From contig CM031609.1 in the NCBI GenBank assembly GCA_018398815.1, positions 37,669,282-37,733,281 on the forward strand: DNA of 64,000 nt. The letters are read 5' to 3'. Source of the DNA: Conus ventricosus. Lineage: Eukaryota > Mollusca > Gastropoda > Neogastropoda > Conidae. This document shows positions 57,357 to 64,000 of this stretch, in pieces. How positions within the stretch are numbered: position 1 is the first letter of the stretch; each line of letters begins with the position of its first letter. The notes under the pieces are model-generated. The model was not told the DNA's origin. It searched no databases and was given only the letters and a program-made list of their open reading frames with translations. The position numbers were made by a program, and so were the translations under genes.

Positions 57357-57450
57357 ATGAGAGGATATTATGAGCATGGAAACATGTCTCGATTGGTGTT
57401 GGCGGAAGAACTGCCTTCATCCCATTGATTATGAAAATGTCACTAGCACG
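57357..57450. repeat. Short dispersed repeat, copy 2, leading into a CA/CG array
   Basis: Partner of 54053-54165, diverged by substitutions and small indels, again followed by 'cgcgtgcgcgcacgcacgcg'. Confidence 0.75.
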
Positions 57451-57639
57451 CGTGCGCGCACGCACGCGCGCACACGCACACGCACACACACATACATACA
57501 CACACGCATTCACACACATAGACAAACGCGCGCGCACACACACACACACGCACACACACATACATACATACATACATACATACGCACGCACACACGCAAA
57601 GACAAACACGCACACACACAGACACACACGAACACACGT

Positions 57640-57678
<39 letters not shown>

Positions 57679-57703
57679 ACACGCACACGCACACACACAC
57701 ACA
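57451..57703. repeat. CA/CG/CATA repeat array
   Basis: Alternating purine-pyrimidine repeats including (CATA)n at 57559-57583. Long frames on both strands are artefacts. Confidence 0.93.
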
Positions 57704-57926
57704 GTGAAACAAATAAATCTGAAATTATGAACACCGACAGTCTTGAACCCTTTCGAAGTAAGAAGCCATATGATTAATTAAACAAAACAAAACAAAAAAA
57801 GAAAAACAACAAAAATCCTCCATCTTCCTTACTCTTTTTGTATCAATCTATTTGTTTATACGTTTTTGTTTTCCTTTAGCTCGTTTATGATCCCATAGCT
57901 CGGCAAATATGCAATACGTATACTCT

Positions 57927-58038
<112 letters not shown>

Positions 58039-58043
58039 ATAAA

Positions 58044-58178
58044 CAGTCGAAGCCGCTTATAACGAATCGCTGGGGACATTCAAAATTGCTTCATTATATC
58101 CGGCTTTCCGTACAACCGAGGAGCCGGTTATAACGAATGTGTATATGGTTGCTTCGTTATATCCGGCGTGACGTCTTT
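58044..58178. mobile_element. pogo/Tigger-like terminal repeat or MITE remnant
   Basis: Begins 'cagtcgaagccgcttataac' and contains two alternations of 'ttataacgaa' and 'ttcgttatatccgg', related as inverted repeats (58061, 58096, 58126, 58153). CAGTCGA plus 'ataacgaa' is typical of pogo/Tigger transposon termini. No transposase nearby. The TA target duplication is not clear. Confidence 0.45.
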
Positions 58179-59292
58179 CTCTCTTCCTCTTTCTCTCTGT
58201 CTACTCCCCCTCACCACCACCACACACACACACACACCACACACACACACACACGTGCCCATACACATGTGTACCCATATACCTGGGCAGTAATCAAACC
58301 TGGGCCAGTATATACTTTAATGAAAATGATTTCAGGTTTTCCCCCCAGAAATGTGGCTGTAAATCAATGAAAACAGATCACACAGGTCCAGGCCTATATT
58401 GCAGTTTGAAGACTTAAAAACCGATAAAAGGTGAAACTGCTGGAAGATCTCACTGCACAGTTAAGGGCAACATGGAAAAAATGAAGAACAAGACTTTGAA
58501 GGGGACAGAGATGATTCGAGAAAATGACCAAATAAGGCGAAGTAATGACTTTTTTGTTCAGCTTTTCTTAGTTCAATGGGTGTCATATAAGAAGAAAAAA
58601 AAACAGACGACTTTCGTGATGATGTACGTACAGAAAAAAATGATCTGAAGTTAGAGGTGCATATTCACTTACTATAAAAGCTAAAGTACTTTAGTAGATT
58701 CATAAATCATTAGTCGGATGATAAAGATGTCGGTGCTGTGACGAAAACCATGCTGGTAAAATCGTTCCCATTGCAGTTAGATTGATTTGGGAACGATTTG
58801 TCTTGAGAGTTGATTCCCCTTGGTTTCCCATATGACCAAGGTACAAACCAGGTGTTTCCCAGCAGACAAATTGGAATCCAAGGAATAGGACTCTTTGGGG
58901 GTCACCACCTGACGCAAAGATAGGGTCATTAGTGAGTGCGAAGGCCGGAAATATGGCGTCAGCTAAGGGAAAGGTCATGTATTTCAAGATTGTATATAAT
59001 GTCATTGGTAGAAATTCTCAAAACAGGTGAAACGAATTGGGAGGGGGGGGGGGGGAGTTCTTTTGATCAATTGTCAGTTTAACATTAAATACTGGCTCAA
59101 ACTTATGGCAGGCCTCAAAACGCTTACATGTACTATACAGTGATTTGGTGCCAGATCCTAGTTGTGGCGTGTGAACTGTTTTAATGGTAAAGACAGGATG
59201 AGAATGAATGGATAAGGTGGGAAGCAGAGGGAGGAGGGAGGAGAGGAGGAAAGGGACAGAGGGGCCGTCAAGGTTGATTGATAGGGGATCAG
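58179..59292. other. No supported gene
   Basis: Contains a CA tract (about 58217-58255) and a G-run at 59041-59055. Only short frames. Confidence 0.5.
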
Positions 59293-59567
59293 CTCATTAC
59301 TCCCCCGGCTCGTTACTCCCCCGGCTCGTTACTCCCCCGGTCAGGTTACGGTTAGGGATAGGGTTAGGGTTAGGGATAGGGTTAGGGATAGGGTTAGGGT
59401 TAGGGATAGGGTTAGGGTTAGGGTTAGGGATAGGGTTAGGGATAGGGTTAGGGTTAGGGATAGGGTTAGGGATGGGGTTAGGGTTAGGGATAGGGTTAGG
59501 CGAGCCGGGGGAGTAACGAGCCGGGGGAGTAACGAGCCGGGGGAGTAACGAGCCGGGGAGTAATGAG
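59293..59567. repeat. Interstitial telomere-like block enclosed by inverted repeats
   Basis: Left arm 59293-59340: three copies of 'ctcgttactcccccgg' (the first with ctcatt). Centre 59341-59500: GTTAGGG and GATAGGG units, about 26 hexamers, strand-consistent. Right arm 59501-59567: four copies of the complementary 'ccgggggagtaacgag'. The whole block could fold as a stem with the TTAGGG repeats in the loop. TTAGGG is the canonical telomere repeat of most animals, including molluscs. Confidence 0.93.
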
Positions 59568-60478
59568 ATGCTCCCATTAATAGCAACGAACTGGAACTGT
59601 GCCTAAGTGTCAGCAGAATTGCAGGGAATGGACAGTTCAGTAGGTTAGGGCCAGGTCACTTTGTTCTAGGGGGAAAAGGAGAGGAGAGGGTAACGGGAGA
59701 GCGAGGAGGGAGGGGGGGGGGAGGGTCCGATTACGGTTTAAATATCTCCAGTGGAAGCAGAGTGGCAGCATGGCAGACATTTTCCTTCAGGAATCGGTCA
59801 CAAACACGTGGAACCGCAAGGATGAGAAAAGCGGGGGAGGGGGGTGGGTGGGCAGAGAAACGTACATGTGCATAATTCTGTTCTTATTTCTGTGCATAAG
59901 TACGTGTGTGTGTGTGTGTGTGCATGAGTGAGGATGTTTGGATAGAGGTGGAAGATGTGTGTTGATATGGATGGGGGAGGGGAGTGGGAGGGGATGTTGG
60001 AGGAAAGTACCCAGACAGAAAGCTACCCAATAAACGACGTGTACAGGGGTTATTTCTAATCATGCATGAGTAATATTAACGACAAACTGGTGTCAACAAG
60101 CCTCTACAATGTTTTCTCATCCAGTTAGATTGCTGTGAACGCAGCCGTGACTCTATGCGGCACGGTAGAATGACCATGGAGGAGGGATGGGTAAAGTGAT
60201 GGAGACTGGTGATGATGGGGTTTGAGAGAGATGGGGGAGGGGGAGGGGGGGGCAAGAAAGGAGAAATGGCGGGAGACTTTATAATTTGCATTTTGACCAC
60301 GTGTTGACATGCGACAAAATAATATAAAATGGTGTGTGTGTGTGTGTTTGTGTGTGCGCGCGCGCGCGTGCGTGCGTGTGTGCGTGTGTGAAGGGGGTGC
60401 GAGCGTGCGTGCACGCGTGTATGAGAGAGAGAAAGGTAGTGCTTACACGCGTGTTGACATGCGACAAAATCATGAAGA

Positions 60479-60546
<68 letters not shown>

Positions 60547-61919
60547 CAGAGAGAGAGAGTGTGTTTCTTTCATACCAGTAGCCAGTCAATATGTCCAAAT
60601 CGATCTCTACACAGGGCAGGTCAAGGCTGAGAGACCCCCAATCAATATATGCAGTTCAGTTCATAGCCCCATGTGGTTAAAAAGAAAACGAGATACATCA
60701 ATAAGGATGCGCATCTGTTTGATTTTCTTCCATGTTATCTTCATAGTAGATGCCAGTGAACAAAAAAGAAATGAAATGGTAATAGTCGAGAGGCGCTACT
60801 ATTGATGCAGTTGTTTGTATTGGTTTCTTCTTCTTCTTCTTCTTCTGCATTGTTGTTGTTTGTCTGTTAATTTTTGTATGTACAATGTGAAGACATCGAT
60901 CTAAACCACACTGATATCCTCTTTCTTTTAACGCCCTTCATGTATTAAAGAAACATATTTTTGCTGAGACTTTGAGGACGATTTAGTGAAGGTTAGAAAT
61001 CCGAAACATTCCAAGGTGTGTGGACAAATCTCACCAATTAGTCCCAACGGAATCACAAAACAGCTGCACACGACCAAAGAGCATCCCCGTGTAGAGCCAT
61101 TTCCTGTGACATTTACTGATGTTGAACTGGCAGGAACAGCGGAAAAGGAAAGACAGTTTAAAGCAACAACAGCAACCAAAATGTGACGTCAACGTAAATT
61201 ATGACGTCAACTTGAAATGACATAGGAACATGACGAAAACAATAATATTTGACGGGAGAAGAGAGCAAGAAAAAACGGCCGAGGCTTAAGTGTCCAGCCT
61301 ACTTTAATATGTTTTAATCGTCGTTTTCTCCGTGGTGACACTATGTGGAGAGGCAGACTTTCAAGTCAGTAGTGCGTCGAAGTTCACTGTGTATGTGCGA
61401 TACTTCTGATGACGGTACCAGCGAAATATGTACCAGGAAAATTATTTGTTATAAATATTTTGTGAATGCTGTGTCACCGAGAGTGACTTTAAAACTCCTG
61501 CAAGGATATTTATGTGCTCTAATTGTACCACCACATGTGTGTCGGTGGGCTGAGTTTATTGATGTGAACATTTTAATATCAATACACGGAGAAGCTAATC
61601 TTCTTCTTCTTCCGAATACTCGATAGGGCTCGATGAGCATTAATATCCAATGAATGGGTGATGGTTTAGAGCTGGTTCCCTATTTAGGGGTTTTAGTGGT
61701 GACCCATTGGCTCTAAGAGTTTAAACTTATGTTAAAACTATATACAATGCTGCCTTGGTGGATTATGGCAGAAGACCTAGGCTTGTAGAACAACCTAGGC
61801 CTTACTTGAATCTCTCCAGTGAAGGAGAGTCAGTGAGGCTGGCAGGAAGGTAGCTAATTTTTGTTTTAGATCAACAATACGTCGAAGTTCATTGTGTTCT
61901 GTGGGACTTTGCGGAAATT
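59568..61919. other. No supported gene; simple repeats
   Basis: G-rich patches near 59705-59725, GT tracts at 60334-60400 and 60481-60528, (GA)n at 60529-60560, and (TTC)n at 60827-60846. Several 60-100 codon frames occur but none shows a recognisable domain. Confidence 0.5.
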
Positions 61920-61967
61920 GTGTTCGCCGGTGATTCAATATTGTTTACTGTGCCTTGCGATCTGCAG

Positions 61968-62196
61968 TTCTATGGATTACTGTGCCTTGTGAATGTGCGG
62001 TTCTTCTTGTATGGATTATTGTGCCTTGTGAATCTGCGGTTCTTCTTCTATGGATTACTGTGCCTTGTGAATCTGCAGTTCTTCTGTGGATTACTGTGCC
62101 TTGCGAATGTGCCGTTCTTCTTGTATGGATTATTGTGCCTTGTGAATCTGCGGTTCTTCTTCTATGGATTACTGTGCCTTGTGAATCTGCAGTTCT
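61968..62196. repeat. 39-bp tandem repeat, about 6 copies, in frame
   Basis: Unit 'tggattactgtgccttgtga' followed by 'atctgcggttcttcttcta'. One copy is 36 bp, still a multiple of three. One plus-strand frame repeats 'GLLCLVNLRFFFY', a hydrophobic 13-residue period; a second plus frame and one minus frame are also open. Copies alternate between 'gaatgtgcgg' and 'gaatctgc' types, giving a partial three-unit higher-order pattern. Confidence 0.88.
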
Positions 62197-63319
62197 AATA
62201 GTTCGACGTGATTTATTGTGCTTGCTGTGTGGAGACCCTGTTTCTTCTGAGTTCGTCTTCATCGCTTGTGTTTGTGACCGGCTGTCTACCGTATGGGACC
62301 TTGGTTATTCTTCTGTGTCTTCTTTTAATGCTATAGATCGACTGTGGCTTGGGCACCGTGTAGCCGAGTGTGTTGACTGTATTTGTGGGACACTGTGGAC
62401 GGCGCCGGCGAGATCTGTGAGTTATATTAAGTAATATGACACGCTGATATCTGATGGTTGAGGTTTGCTGTGTATTGATATCTTGATTTGTATGCTATGT
62501 AGTGGCATGCATTGTTTTTGTACCAAATCACATTAATGTATGTTTTGATGGTTCAGGCAGCCTAATAAAAAGAAAAAATCTAACTCGTATGTTGCCTGGC
62601 TATCCATGTGCGCATGGTGTGGGTGTGTGTAGGGAATAATTATTACACGCATCCAAACTTTTGAGAGCGAGAATCAGACAGCAAAATATGCACCGCACAC
62701 CATTCGTAACACAAAATATAAATAGGGGAAGGGGCAATAACACCATGCATCACCTGCTTCCACAGAGGCTTAAGGATACAATTTGATTTTGCATGGAGAC
62801 AGGTGACACTGAGTTGACATGATCCACCATCACCCACTCACCTTTCCTTCCCCGTGAACCTTTAGTTGATGTCGATATCATTACCCAATGAATGTTTAAA
62901 GTTACAGATCACAGGAACCCGATAACATTCACTGTCAAGACTTCATTGAGAGAGACAGCTTCACAATATAAACGTTGCTTGTGGTGCATCTGAATTTCAG
63001 AATGAAGGAAGTAAGCAGTCAGAATCGCTAAGCCAAATGGAAGAGGAGGAGAAGAAATACGCGGTCAACCTGACGATTAGAGGGCTAGTTCTGGGTCATT
63101 CATTCAGTGTGTCTTAATGTAGCAAGAGTTACCCTACTTGATTGTTATTCACTTTTTACTGTTTCCCGCCTCATTTAAGATTTCCTTTCATCTGTTGAAA
63201 CTGGTGTCATCAATACGTTTGAAAATTATGACAGTAAATCAATATATCAGTAGTGTCAGTTTGGCGGCCAGAGTCCCAGTCTACCTGAATGCTGTGAAAT
63301 CTATCAGAAAGACGCTGAC
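62197..63319. other. No supported gene
   Basis: A possible polyadenylation signal AATAAA at about 62563 ('cagcctaataaaaag') suggests the end of a transcript or mobile element, but no coding region can be tied to it. Confidence 0.45.
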
Positions 63320-63565
63320 AAGAACTTCACTGTCCAAATGGCGTCTACCGTCAGTTTACTACCCAGCACAGAACAAGTCATTAGAACATTGTCATAGCTT
63401 CAGTCTGCGGGTATCGACCAATATCGTCCACTCAACCTGACTAGGATGAAAACTATCAGGAACCTCACCTCCTAAATGGTGGCTGCTATCAACTCATTGC
63501 CCAGCATAGAACTAGTTTCTAGAATATTGTCCCAGCTTCAACCTGCGGCTACCGATCTCCAAGGC
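63320..63565. repeat. Diverged tandem duplication (about 137-bp period)
   Basis: 63334-63420 and 63471-63557 align: 'caaatggcgtctaccgtcag' with 'taaatggtggctgctatcaa', 'cccagcacagaacaag' with 'cccagcatagaactag', and 'cagcttcaacctgcggctac' with 'tagcttcagtctgcgggtat'. No coding assignment. Confidence 0.75.
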
Positions 63566-63635
63566 CATGAACATCGTGTGGAGCACCATTCAGACGCCTC
63601 GACCATTTTGCAGCCTGGACCATTTGGACCTCACT

Positions 63636-63736
63636 GTCAAAATAGTCACGGCGTCAAACTGGATTGGTGTCATAATGGTTCGCACATTACGGTCCATTAT
63701 GACACCAATCCAGTTTGACGCCGTGACTATTTTGAC
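63636..63736. repeat. Perfect inverted repeat, 43-bp arms, 15-bp loop
   Basis: Left arm 63636-63678 ('gtcaaaatagtcacggcg...') is the exact reverse complement of right arm 63694-63736. The loop is 'ttcgcacattacggt'. No mismatch in 43 bp, which is striking in a region otherwise full of decayed sequence. Confidence 0.97.
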
Positions 63737-63757
63737 GGTTGGTGAAATGCTGGCACA

Positions 63758-63800
63758 ACACACACACACCCCTTAACCCCCTCCCCCCCCCCCCCTCCCC
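63758..63800. repeat. CA and C/T-rich tract
   Basis: Short 'cacacacacacc' followed by 'ccctcccccccccccctccc'. Confidence 0.85.
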
Positions 63801-64000
63801 TCCCCTCCACGACCTTTAGTTGATCGATGCAGAATAATTTCGGCTGATCATTTTGCCTCGACCATCAAAACCAGTTTGTCCCTGGGACCAATCGGTGGCC
63901 AAATATTGTTAGATGACTGTCTGATTTTATACCGAATGAGGCACAATGAAGAGGAGGAAGAAGTGTAGAAAAAAATGGGATGACTAGAAGAAGGGAAAGG

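Noticed and set aside
59208..59586. Gly/Leu/Ile-repeat frames (LGLGIGLG and SLTLTLSL)
   Set aside because: Direct consequence of the TTAGGG/GATAGGG repeats.
60986..61186. 66-codon plus-strand frame with Thr/Lys-rich sequence
   Set aside because: No recognisable domain, overlapped by an equally long antisense frame, and no supporting context.

Overview
The window looks like nuclear DNA of an invertebrate animal, most likely a mollusc or other lophotrochozoan. The grounds are a decayed Polinton/Maverick, several clades of broken non-LTR retrotransposons, very long (CA)n/(CT)n tracts, and exon-sized segments with intron-like flanks. The taxon is an inference. There is no bacterial gene organisation, and no complete host gene can be proved from the sequence alone.

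1-2604: unique flank with poly-C tracts and a short minisatellite. 2605-18248: one Polinton (Maverick) DNA transposon of about 15.6 kb with long terminal inverted repeats. It carries remnants of a retroviral-type integrase, protein-primed family B DNA polymerase, A32-like packaging ATPase, a probable major capsid protein, a probable second structural protein and several small membrane proteins. Genes are packed head-to-head with 18-38 bp spacers. Nearly every gene is broken by frameshifts, so the copy is dead. Its terminal repeats differ in length and carry a second, shortened copy of the 3' end of the ATPase gene.

18249-40100: a region built from at least three, probably four, diverged copies of one multi-kilobase module: exon-like segment A, conserved segment B inside an array of degenerate 'tagggtttagtgtcctt' repeats, and exon-like segment C behind a conserved 'tttgtttggtggcag' acceptor. 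Non-LTR retrotransposon fragments (23.7-24.3, 27.4-29.1, 31.6-32.9, 36.5-39.9 and 40.1-40.5 kb) have landed in or between the modules.

41240-52760: about 22 tandem copies of a unit of roughly 0.5-0.7 kb. Each has a 125-135 bp core bounded in many copies by a 'tttttatacag' acceptor and a GTAAGT/GCAAGT/GTAGGT donor, followed by GT-rich and G-run-rich spacer. Part of it is organised as A-B dimers. It is either a tandem exon cluster or a satellite with splice-like borders; I regard it as the most interesting system in the window.

52760-64000: a retrotransposon ORF1-like remnant, a probable 2.18 kb solo LTR set inside a CA microsatellite, a pogo/Tigger-like terminal repeat, an interstitial telomere-like TTAGGG block enclosed by inverted repeats, a 39-bp in-frame tandem repeat, and a perfect 43-bp-arm hairpin.
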